Assembly: GCA_022790685.1 (NCBI GenBank)
Contig: JAAVXQ010000029.1
Location: 1 to 6,101 of the forward strand
Source: Clostridia bacterium
GTDB taxonomy: Bacteria; Bacillota; Clostridia; TANB77; CAG-508
Direction: 5' to 3'
Length of the DNA stretch: 6,101 bases
Position numbers and translations under genes: made by a program. Under the pieces are notes generated by a model. The model did not search any database and had not been told where the DNA came from. It was given only the letters and a program-made list of their open reading frames with translations. Below, in pieces: positions 1-5,660 of the stretch. Numbering within the stretch: position 1 is the stretch's first letter; each line of letters begins with the position of its first letter.

Positions 1-59
1 AAGGCATACTTCCGATTGATTGTTACGTCGTCCAAAGAACTTAAAATTTTTAGATCCAT
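1..59 (-). CDS. 5' end of an unidentified gene, cut by the left window edge
   Basis: An ATG at 59 reads leftward off the window. It gives 19 codons (MDLKILSSLDDVTINRKYA) without a stop. The start is supported by an optimal ribosome binding site, GGAGGAA at 65-71, five bases before the ATG. A promoter lies further upstream, at 104-132. The stretch has more CpG-containing codons (GAC GAC GTA, AAT CGG) than the rest of the window, but it is too short to conclude anything about origin. I do not recognise the product. That a gene starts here is well supported; its identity is unknown. Confidence 0.6.
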   Translation of the reverse strand, partial: MDLKILSSLDDVTINRKYA

Positions 60-103
60 GAAAATTCCTCCAAATAATATTGTGTATGGGTAACGTAATA
101 ATT

Positions 104-132
104 ATTATATCATACAACTTTACATAATTCAA
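104..132 (-). promoter_or_regulatory. Promoter of the leftmost minus-strand gene
   Basis: Read on the minus strand, TTGAAT (127-132) and a perfect TATAAT (104-109) are separated by exactly 17 bases. The -10 box is extended (TGATATAAT). Transcription would begin near 97, giving a leader of roughly 37 bases that contains the GGAGGAA ribosome binding site. The match is by eye, but the perfect -10, extended TG and ideal spacing together make it convincing. Confidence 0.7.
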
Positions 133-145
133 ATGGTTGATGAAA

Positions 146-178
146 AATAAGAACTGAAATTTTATCTCAGTTCTTATT
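146..178 (-). terminator. Intrinsic terminator of the XRE regulator gene
   Basis: A perfect 12-base inverted repeat, AATAAGAACTGA (146-157) and TCAGTTCTTATT (167-178), surrounds a 9-base loop. On the minus strand the stem runs into a T-rich stretch (TTCTTATTTTTC). It lies about 70 bases after the regulator's stop codon, so it should end that transcript. The plus-strand side lacks a clear T-run. Confidence 0.8.
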
Positions 179-246
179 ATATGGAATCAATTTACATATA
201 ATTCAAATGATATATATACAATTGTAATTATTCTAGTTTAGAAATT

Positions 247-720
247 TTATTTTTCTAAATTATTAATTCTTTCTTCTAATTCATTAAGTCTAATATTGAT
301 TTCATAAATACTTTGAGCATGTGTTAAAGTACTATCAAGAGTTCCTTTGGAAACTTGTATTATAAAATTGTATAATCCCATAATAATAACTGATAATAAT
401 AGTAAGACTATTACTAAACTAGAATAAAATAATTTTTGATTTTTCTTTTCATCAATTTTTTTAAACTCTAATAATTTTTTTTCTGCATTTTTATTATAAT
501 TATTCATACTTATCATTTCTCCACTTAATAATTCATTTACACTAATACCAAGTTCTGAACATAGTTTAAGCATTATAGAAGAATCAGGCATTCCTTTTCC
601 AGTTTCCCATTTGGATATAGCTCTATTAGTGATGTTTAATTTTTTTGCAAGTTGTGCTTGTGTCATATCTTTATTTTTTCTACATTCAGCAATAAATTTT
701 CCTATTTTAATTTGATTCAT
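247..720 (-). CDS. XRE-family DNA-binding regulator with a transmembrane segment
   Basis: This 157-aa protein starts with a Cro/C1-type helix-turn-helix at about residues 5-60. The region contains RKNKDMTQAQLAKKLNIT, then AISKWETGKGMPD, then LGISVNELLSGE, the classic layout for this family. A polar, lysine-rich linker follows (about 71-96). Next is one strongly hydrophobic segment (about 98-121), and then a short C-terminal heptad-like helix (about 140-157) that could dimerise. The protein is therefore probably a membrane-tethered transcription regulator with the DNA-binding domain in the cytoplasm. A GGAGGAC ribosome binding site at 726-732 supports the ATG at 720. It has its own promoter and terminator, so it appears monocistronic. 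Its target genes cannot be read from the sequence; self-regulation is common in the family but is only inferred here. Confidence 0.92.
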   Translation of the reverse strand: MNQIKIGKFIAECRKNKDMTQAQLAKKLNITNRAISKWETGKGMPDSSIMLKLCSELGISVNELLSGEMISMNNYNKNAEKKLLEFKKIDEKKNQKLFYSSLVIVLLLLSVIIMGLYNFIIQVSKGTLDSTLTHAQSIYEINIRLNELEERINNLEK

Positions 721-741
721 ATTTTGTCCTCCATTAATATT

Positions 742-770
742 ATTGTAATGTAATTATTTATAAAAGTAAA
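742..770 (-). promoter_or_regulatory. Probable promoter of the XRE regulator gene
   Basis: On the minus strand, TTTACT (765-770) and TACAAT (742-747) are 17 bases apart. They match the consensus boxes at 4 of 6 and 5 of 6 positions. The start would fall about 15 bases before the ATG at 720, just upstream of the ribosome binding site. A weaker alternative further up (TTGATT with TAGTAT, also 17 apart) is possible. An 8-base palindrome TACTAGTA at 773-780 lies just upstream of the -35 box and could be an operator, but short palindromes are common in such AT-rich DNA. Confidence 0.5.
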
Positions 771-849
771 CATACTAGTAGTTGAATAAGTAAAAATCAA
801 CGATGAGTAGAGAGTTTTAATATATATTAATGCAAAAATAAATATAAAA

Positions 850-876
850 AGAACTAAATAATACTACATTAGTTCT
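850..876 (-). terminator. Intrinsic terminator after the decayed gene
   Basis: On the minus strand, AGAACTAA and TTAGTTCT form a perfect 8-base stem (869-876 with 850-857) around an 11-base loop. A T-rich run (TTTTTATATTTATTTTT) follows. It lies only 5 bases past the stop codon at 881-883, the expected position for the terminator of a gene ending there. Confidence 0.75.
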
Positions 877-880
877 AGTA

Positions 881-1181
881 TTAATTGTTATCTACTAGCT
901 TATAATCATATTTTTCTACAATCTTATTTGCTTCTGAAAAATAATTTTCATTAGTACTGATATTAAAAAAAATTTAATGAATTGTTCAAAAGATGAAACA
1001 TCATTGTTATTTCTGATTGTTTTTGATAATATTTTAATGATAATTTAGAATACTCAAACATCCTAATATAAGCTTCATTATTTTCATCAATATTATAAAA
1101 ATGCTTAAATCTTTCTAAAAACTGTTCGCAAGACTTATTTAATGTATAATTTTGAAAACAGGTTGCATAACGAAAAGTACA
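881..1181 (-). pseudogene. 3' remnant of an unrecognised gene, broken at an A8/T8 run
   Basis: The minus strand has coding-like, lysine/glutamate/tyrosine-rich sequence in two frames. Upstream of the break it reads, for example, NKSCEQFLERFKHFY and later MFEYSKLSLKYYQKQ, ending in NNSLNFF and a stop at 963-965. Removing one T from the eight-T run (plus-strand A8 at 965-972) continues the reading to ISTNENYFSEANKIVEKYDY and a stop at 881-883, immediately before a terminator. This looks like a frameshifted C-terminal region of a real protein. No in-frame ATG or ribosome binding site is visible between the tRNA terminator and residue MFEYS, so the 5' end is probably missing and the upper limit given is approximate. 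The family is not recognised. A sequencing error or slippage at the run is an alternative to decay. Confidence 0.5.
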
Positions 1182-1233
1182 TATAATGAAGTTATACCAA
1201 TACTTATAAATACTTTTAAATAAAAATAAAAAG

Positions 1234-1258
1234 AGCTGAATTTGGTTTAAATTCAGCT
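1234..1258 (-). terminator. Terminator of the tRNA-Leu gene
   Basis: A perfect 10-base inverted repeat (AGCTGAATTT at 1234-1243 with AAATTCAGCT at 1249-1258) has a 5-base loop. On the minus strand it is followed by CTTTTTATTTTTA. It begins 5 bases after the CCA end of the tRNA. The plus-strand side also carries TTTTT, so it might work in both directions. Confidence 0.85.
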
Positions 1259-1263
1259 TTTTC

Positions 1264-1346
1264 TGGTGCGGTAGAGAGGACTTGAACCCCCACGGTCTCC
1301 CACTAGATCCTAAGTCTAGCGCGTCTGCCAGTTCCGCCACTACCGC
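1264..1346 (-). tRNA. tRNA-Leu (anticodon UAG)
   Basis: On the minus strand the sequence opens with the acceptor arm GCGGTAG and closes with its complement CTACCGC, the discriminator A and an encoded CCA (1264-1266). The anticodon loop CTTAGGA carries TAG at 1310-1312, which reads CUA and probably other CUN leucine codons. The D-arm region (GGCGGAACTGGCAGAC), a long variable arm and the T-loop GGTTCAAGTCC fit a class II leucine tRNA. The gene stands alone, with its own promoter and terminator. Confidence 0.96.
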
Positions 1347-1366
1347 ATAAATATTTAACAATACTT

Positions 1367-1395
1367 ATATTAGCATATTAAAAAAACAATGTCAA
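1367..1395 (-). promoter_or_regulatory. Promoter of the tRNA-Leu gene
   Basis: On the minus strand a perfect TTGACA (1390-1395) is followed after 17 bases by TAATAT (1367-1372, 4 of 6). Transcription would begin near 1360, leaving a 5' leader of about 14 bases for RNase P to remove. The perfect -35 box and short leader are typical of tRNA promoters. Confidence 0.7.
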
Positions 1396-1554
1396 GAAAA
1401 TTAAAAAAGTTTTACAAAAATATTTAATACGAATAAAAAATAAAAAAACGTTTTAGTTAACAATAATTAATCATAATGATTTACAAAATATGTAAAAATA
1501 TTTATATATTAAGGTTAATGAATATGATTATGGTTGCAATAATTTACATAAAAT
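1396..1554. other. Intergenic region between the diverging tRNA and surface-protein genes, with TTTACA motifs
   Basis: I find no gene in the roughly 280 bases separating the tRNA from the surface-protein gene. Apart from the two promoters, it holds TTTACAAAA at 1411-1419 and again at 1480-1488, and a third copy overlaps the downstream -35 box (1555-1563). The 1480 copy is half of a dyad, TTTACA-5 bases-TGTAAA (1480-1496). A palindrome AAAACGTTTT is at 1446-1455. These could be operator sites, but in DNA this AT-rich chance repeats are likely. Confidence 0.3.
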
Positions 1555-1583
1555 TTTACAAAAGTGTCAAAATATGGTATAAT
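1555..1583 (+). promoter_or_regulatory. Promoter of the VWA surface-protein gene
   Basis: TTTACA (1555-1560, 5 of 6) and a perfect TATAAT (1578-1583) are exactly 17 bases apart. The -10 box is extended (TGGTATAAT). Transcription would start near 1590, giving a leader of about 35 bases. The ribosome binding site before the ATG is only moderate (AAGGAAG at 1613-1619). Confidence 0.8.
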
Positions 1584-1624
1584 GATATTGTAGAGTTTAT
1601 TTTACTAATGATAAGGAAGATGCT

Positions 1625-4492
1625 ATGAATAAAAAATTATTATTAATAATCATATTAGAAATAGTAATATGTATTTTTTGTATAAATATAAGTTATGCAG
1701 GTTCATTTGATTTTGCCTATCCTGAAATGGAAGGAAATTATGAACCAGTGGTTGTTCCAAGTCCACCACCAGGAGATGGAGGAGGTGGATATATTCCAAC
1801 TCCAACACCACCAGTTATTACAGAACCAGAAGAACCAAAAGCTAACATTAGTGTTCCAACAAAAGTACAAGGAATTGTATTTGAGGATCTTGAAAAAATA
1901 GAATCTGAAAATGATGGTAGTATGGATGGAACTAAACATCTAACTAATAATTATACATATGATGCCAATGAGCCAAAAGTACAAGGAGTTAGAGTTTCTT
2001 TTGGAGGTTCGAGTCAATTAACAGATAGCAATGGTACATATTCTTTTAGTATGCCTGGAAGTTATGATATTAATTTTACATATGGAAAAGAAATAAAAGA
2101 AGATAATTATGGATTAAATCAAAATACTTTTAAATATAATGGACAAGATTATAATATGGTAGTAATGGGAAATGGTATGGCTCATTATGATAAAAGCTAC
2201 TTAAGAAAAATAAAAGAAATTGATAAAAGTTTTACAGAAGTATATATTGTTATAGATCATTCAACTTCTATGAGAGCCTTTTCAGAAGGTGAAAAATCTA
2301 GAATAGAAATAGTAAAAGAATCAGCTATTAACTTTGTAAATGAAGTATTTGCAAAAGCAGAAGGAAACTTAGCTGTGGGATATATAGCTTTTGGATATGA
2401 ATCAGTTATTGTAAAAAAACCAACAGATATTAAAGAAGATGTTATAGATGCTATTGAAAATTTTAAAGTAGTGGCTGGCGTTGGTGCCTATAGTGGAAAA
2501 ATAGCAGAAAATTTTAGCTCTTTAAATCACAAAGTAGGAAGTAATATAGGCGGGGCGGTAAATAAAGCAAAAAATAATTATCTAGCAGGAAATTCTAATA
2601 AAGTTATGATAGTATTTTCAGATGGTGCTGCAACAGCTCATAATGATGTAGAATCTTTATATGCTAGTGATTCAGACCCAATTATTGAATATAAATTAAA
2701 CCAAGTTGCTCAAAAAACAAAAATAGATTTAAAAGCAGTAATAGAAAGTGAAATAACATTAATAAATATATTAAATAAAACAGAGGGTACAGAAAAAGAA
2801 TTTGTGGAAAAATCTTTTAAAGATGGAGAAGCTTGGATAGGAAATTACTATGAAGTAAATTACTTAAATCTAGAGGCAGTAACAGATACTTTATTAAATG
2901 ATACAATTTCTATTATTGAAAATACAGAGTCAGAAGCATTAAATTATACTGATGAAAAAACTTTTAATGGTGATGACGATGCAGAAAGAAGAAAAGAAGT
3001 AAATGCATATTATAATGAATTTTATTATGATAAATTAAAAATGTTTGAAGTAATAGATAAATTAAATGGAACAGAAGAAAATGATATAAATGTGGTATCT
3101 AATCAAACTAAATATGATAACAATTATTCTAATAGTAAAAAGAAGAGATTATATAAGAAATTTATAAAAGACGGAATAGAGGATGAAAATAGCGATGTAG
3201 GAAAATTTATAAATAATTCATGGATGAAAACTACATCTACTAATATAGAATTATATGGATTTGTATATGATGCTTCTGGAAAAGTTAGTCAAATTACAAC
3301 TGGAAGCAGTATAGCATATGAATTTTCATATTATACAGATGGAGAAGGAATAGAACATTGTGTAATAGTTGATAATAGAGGAACAGGTCTTAGTGGAGAT
3401 TATAAAGCTTCAAATGTTACTATAAATCAAACTACGATAACCTTGAATGCTGCTCTTATAAAAAGAGATGAGTTTAAATTATCTCTAGATAAGCTAATAA
3501 CAGGTGTAAAATTAACTTTATCTGATGGAACAGTTTTATATAATATGATTTCTAATAATGCCTCTCAAACTGTATCAAAAAATAAAGAATTTAAAGAAGC
3601 ATATTGTAAACAACTTCAAATGAAAAGTGGCTTAATAGATAAAGTTGATATGAATGTACAAAAATTAGATATAGAAGAAGTAAATAATATTCCAGAAGCA
3701 GTGTGCCTAACAGTAGACTCAGACTTAATGCAAGGAGCTATTATTGAAGTAGAATATACCTTAGTTATAAAAAATAATTCTAAAAATGCAACTTTTAGTA
3801 AAGGCTTTGCTATAGTAGATTATTTTGATAATGACTTAGTATATAGACCAGAAAATACATTATTAACAGAAGAAGGAAAAAATTCAGATTATAACTGGGA
3901 AGCCTTAAAAACTAAAGAACTTAAAAATAAAAAAATGATTAGTGATAATGCCATGAAATATGGAGACAAACAATGTTTATATATAAATTTTGATAAAGAA
4001 GGTTATGAAAAATTAGAAAATATTCCAAATGATGGAAATATAACAAATTTTGAAACAAATTCAAAATACATAAATCCAGTTATAGGAAATAATGGGGAAA
4101 GATATGTAAAAGTGGTACTTAGCAGAGTATTGTCAGCAGAAATAGTTGAAGAATTTTGTTATAGAAATCAGGCTGAAATTATAAAATATAAAAACAATAA
4201 TAGTAGAAGAATGAATTACATAGAGGTAAATGGAATGCTATCTAAATATAAATATCCAATATCAGGAAATTATGTTCCAACAGGATTTTTAGAAGTATTA
4301 CCAGATAGTTTTACTAATATAAACGAAATAGATACAGCAGTATCAAATAAAGTATCTTTAATACCACCAACAGGAAAAGAAGCTAAGAAATATGATAATA
4401 GAATTATTTGTTTAGTAGCTGTAATATTAGTTATAACTACAAGTTACTTTACTATAAGAAAGGGTATTAAGAAAAATAAAATATTAAGCTAG
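1625..4492 (+). CDS. Secreted, anchored VWA-domain surface protein
   Basis: This 955-aa protein is built for export and display. Residues 1-25 are a signal peptide (lysines, hydrophobic core, cleavage after SYA). Residues 41-72 are a Pro/Gly-rich linker. Residues 80-155 resemble an SdrD/CnaB-like beta domain (VQGIVFEDLE, then LTDSNGTYSFSMPGSYD). Residues 204-435 form a von Willebrand A domain whose MIDAS metal site is visible as D211-H-S213-T-S215, S306 in GSNIGGA (usually threonine) and D333 in FSDG. The region around 690-745 looks like a DUF11-type beta domain. The C-terminus has IPPTG (913-917), a hydrophobic segment (about 926-944) and a lysine/arginine-rich tail, a sortase-type sorting signal of variant sequence. 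By analogy it probably mediates adhesion or matrix binding; the ligand is unknown. It is a single-gene unit with its own promoter and terminators. The middle (about 440-690) is not assigned. Confidence 0.88.
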   Translation: MNKKLLLIIILEIVICIFCINISYAGSFDFAYPEMEGNYEPVVVPSPPPGDGGGGYIPTPTPPVITEPEEPKANISVPTKVQGIVFEDLEKIESENDGSMDGTKHLTNNYTYDANEPKVQGVRVSFGGSSQLTDSNGTYSFSMPGSYDINFTYGKEIKEDNYGLNQNTFKYNGQDYNMVVMGNGMAHYDKSYLRKIKEIDKSFTEVYIVIDHSTSMRAFSEGEKSRIEIVKESAINFVNEVFAKAEGNLAVGYIAFGYESVIVKKPTDIKEDVIDAIENFKVVAGVGAYSGKIAENFSSLNHKVGSNIGGAVNKAKNNYLAGNSNKVMIVFSDGAATAHNDVESLYASDSDPIIEYKLNQVAQKTKIDLKAVIESEITLINILNKTEGTEKEFVEKSFKDGEAWIGNYYEVNYLNLEAVTDTLLNDTISIIENTESEALNYTDEKTFNGDDDAERRKEVNAYYNEFYYDKLKMFEVIDKLNGTEENDINVVSNQTKYDNNYSNSKKKRLYKKFIKDGIEDENSDVGKFINNSWMKTTSTNIELYGFVYDASGKVSQITTGSSIAYEFSYYTDGEGIEHCVIVDNRGTGLSGDYKASNVTINQTTITLNAALIKRDEFKLSLDKLITGVKLTLSDGTVLYNMISNNASQTVSKNKEFKEAYCKQLQMKSGLIDKVDMNVQKLDIEEVNNIPEAVCLTVDSDLMQGAIIEVEYTLVIKNNSKNATFSKGFAIVDYFDNDLVYRPENTLLTEEGKNSDYNWEALKTKELKNKKMISDNAMKYGDKQCLYINFDKEGYEKLENIPNDGNITNFETNSKYINPVIGNNGERYVKVVLSRVLSAEIVEEFCYRNQAEIIKYKNNNSRRMNYIEVNGMLSKYKYPISGNYVPTGFLEVLPDSFTNINEIDTAVSNKVSLIPPTGKEAKKYDNRIICLVAVILVITTSYFTIRKGIKKNKILS

Positions 4493-4502
4493 AATTTAAA
4501 AT

Positions 4503-4541
4503 AAAAAAAGTAGATACTAAGAAGATGTATCTACTTTTTTT
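4503..4541 (+). terminator. Strong intrinsic terminator of the surface-protein gene
   Basis: A perfect 15-base stem (4503-4517 with 4527-4541, core AGTAGATAC/GTATCTACT) with a 9-base loop ends in a long T-run through about 4548. It starts 10 bases after the stop codon. The A-run and T-run flanks are symmetric, so it may also stop minus-strand transcription. Confidence 0.92.
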
Positions 4542-4551
4542 ATTTTTTGTG

Positions 4552-4608
4552 AAAGCAAAGAATTATTATAATCTATTAATAATAGAAAATTTTAAGTTTG
4601 CTTTTTTA
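4552..4608 (+). terminator. Second, nested hairpin with T-tail in tandem
   Basis: AAAGCAAA (4552-4559) pairs with TTTGCTTT (4597-4604). Inside the 37-base loop, ATTATTA (4562-4568) pairs with TAATAAT (4577-4583). The outer stem leads directly into a T-run. It is probably a back-up terminator 10 bases after the first. It could instead be the 3' end of a small RNA, but I see no promoter for one. Confidence 0.45.
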
Positions 4609-4667
4609 TTTTATATTAAATAGAGATTAATTAATAAAATGAAACTTAAATTGGAATAATAGAGTTG

Positions 4668-4686
4668 TATAAATATTTTAAAGGAG
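4668..4686 (+). promoter_or_regulatory. Possible -10 box and ribosome binding site of the 42-aa ORF
   Basis: TATAAA (4668-4673) is a plausible -10 box, but the sequence 17 bases upstream (CTTAAA, 4645-4650) is a poor -35. If it is used, the RNA would start close to AAGGAG at 4681-4686, and the leader would be very short. AAGGAG itself is a strong ribosome binding site, 7 bases before the ATG. The two terminators upstream mean this ORF needs its own promoter. Confidence 0.35.
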
Positions 4687-4693
4687 TAATTTT

Positions 4694-4822
4694 ATGAAAA
4701 GAGAAAATAAAGATAATGTAACAAAATATGGAGAATTTGTGTGTACAGAATTTGCTTGGCTTCCATTAGATAAGCAAAAAGAGCAAGCTAAAGAAATGCA
4801 AGAAGTTACAAAAAAGGAATAA
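4694..4822 (+). CDS. Small hypothetical protein, 42 aa
   Basis: The ATG at 4694 follows AAGGAG at an ideal 7-base distance. The frame runs 42 codons to TAA at 4820-4822 and is followed within a few bases by its own hairpin terminator. The protein is highly charged and soluble, with no signal peptide or membrane segment. Lysine-rich residues 1-12 lead to a central hydrophobic patch, GEFVCTEFAWLPLD (13-26), with a single cysteine (C17), and then a Lys/Glu/Gln-rich, probably helical tail (27-42). I do not recognise the family and assign no function. The expression signals on both sides are the main evidence that it is a real gene; it could also be a short leader or regulatory peptide. Confidence 0.6.
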   Translation: MKRENKDNVTKYGEFVCTEFAWLPLDKQKEQAKEMQEVTKKE

Positions 4823-4828
4823 AAATAG

Positions 4829-4861
4829 ATAATAGATAAATTAATTTAATTTATCTATTAT
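4829..4861 (+). terminator. Terminator after the 42-aa ORF
   Basis: AATAGATAAATTA (4831-4843) pairs perfectly with TAATTTATCTATT (4847-4859) around a 3-base loop, and two further A-T pairs extend the stem outward. It begins 6 bases after the stop codon. The tail (TTATTTATTT) is T-rich but interrupted, so it is weaker than the terminator at 4503. Confidence 0.7.
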
Positions 4862-4908
4862 TTATTTAAAATTGACCAATTAGTACAAAGGATATTAAGC
4901 AAAATATG

Positions 4909-4937
4909 TTGTATAAAACTTATAATAATGTTACAAT
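4909..4937 (+). promoter_or_regulatory. Probable promoter of the MgtC-oxidoreductase operon
   Basis: TTGTAT (4909-4914, 4 of 6) and TACAAT (4932-4937, 5 of 6) are 17 bases apart. A perfect TATAAT at 4921-4926 is an alternative -10 box but has a poor -35. Either would start transcription 30-45 bases before the ATG at 4975. Confidence 0.5.
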
Positions 4938-4974
4938 AAAATAGTAAAGCAAAAGAAGAAAGAGAGAAAAAAAT

Positions 4975-5655
4975 ATGATTGATATAATGATAAATATTAT
5001 AAATGCAAATGAATTTCAAACTTTTATAAAACTGATTTTAGTGGCTCTTTTATCAGGTATAATAGGATTTGAAAGAGAAAATTGGAGTAAACCAGCAGGA
5101 TTTAGAACACATGTATTAGTTGGAATAAGTGCAGCAATGGTAATGATTTGCGGAGAATATCTACATAATAAAACTGGTGCAGATGCAACTAGAATACCAG
5201 CTCAGCTTTTATCAGGAATAGGATTCCTAGGTGCTGGTACTATTTTAAGAGATGGAACAAATGTTAAAGGATTAACTACAGCAGCAGGCTTGCTATCTGT
5301 TACCTGTATAGGACTAAGTGTTGGAGCAGGATATTATTTAGGAGCAATAATAGCCACAGTTGTAGTTTATATAGTTTTAAAACATTCTCATAAATTTTCA
5401 AATAGATTAGAACATTTTAGTAATATTTCCTTAAAAATAATAACAGATGAACCAAAAGAAATAGCAATTGGGCTTGAAAATATTATTAGTGAATATGAAT
5501 TAGATGTAGCAAAAATTAAAATAATTGAAAATGATGAAAAAAATGATATTAGTTACATAGTGCTTGAGGGTAAATGTAGAGATGATATAAATAAAAACAA
5601 ATTAATGACAAAAATTATATCACTAGATAATATAAAACAAGTAGTAGAGGTTTAA
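4975..5655 (+). CDS. MgtC/SapB family membrane protein
   Basis: This 226-aa protein has the family's signature motifs in order: GFERE (31-35), GFRTHVLVG (42-50), RIPAQLLSGIGFLGAGTI (73-90) and VKGLTTAAGL (97-106). Hydrophobic segments at about 14-31, 45-62, 75-90 and 103-136 form the membrane domain. Residues 150-226 form a soluble, ACT-like C-terminal domain. The length is normal for the family. MgtC in Salmonella supports growth in low Mg2+ and in macrophages and affects the F-type ATP synthase; most Firmicute homologues have no defined role, so the same function should not be assumed. The ribosome binding site before the ATG at 4975 is weak (AGAGAG at 4961-4966), and Met5 is an alternative start. 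The oxidoreductase gene follows after 5 bases, implying co-transcription. Confidence 0.93.
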   Translation: MIDIMINIINANEFQTFIKLILVALLSGIIGFERENWSKPAGFRTHVLVGISAAMVMICGEYLHNKTGADATRIPAQLLSGIGFLGAGTILRDGTNVKGLTTAAGLLSVTCIGLSVGAGYYLGAIIATVVVYIVLKHSHKFSNRLEHFSNISLKIITDEPKEIAIGLENIISEYELDVAKIKIIENDEKNDISYIVLEGKCRDDINKNKLMTKIISLDNIKQVVEV

Positions 5656-5660
5656 TAAAG

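Noticed and set aside
1264..1346. Attachment-site duplication of the tRNA 3' end elsewhere in the window
   Set aside because: I looked for a second copy of the T-arm/acceptor sequence next to the remnant and found none, so an integrated element cannot be delimited here.
1262..1361. Apparent protein start (AVVAELADALDLGSSGRP...) of a minus-strand ORF at 963-1361
   Set aside because: This is the well-known artefact of translating a tRNA-Leu gene; the tRNA and its terminator occupy this part. Only the region beyond the terminator may be a gene remnant.
1446..1455. Palindrome AAAACGTTTT as an operator
   Set aside because: A single 10-base AT-rich palindrome with no promoter overlap is not enough to claim a binding site.
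1695..1939. Short ORFs on both strands inside the signal-peptide and linker region of the surface-protein gene
   Set aside because: They are overlapping frames of the long, well-supported gene, have no ribosome binding sites, and have low-complexity Trp/Phe- or Gln/His-rich translations created by the Pro/Gly repeats.
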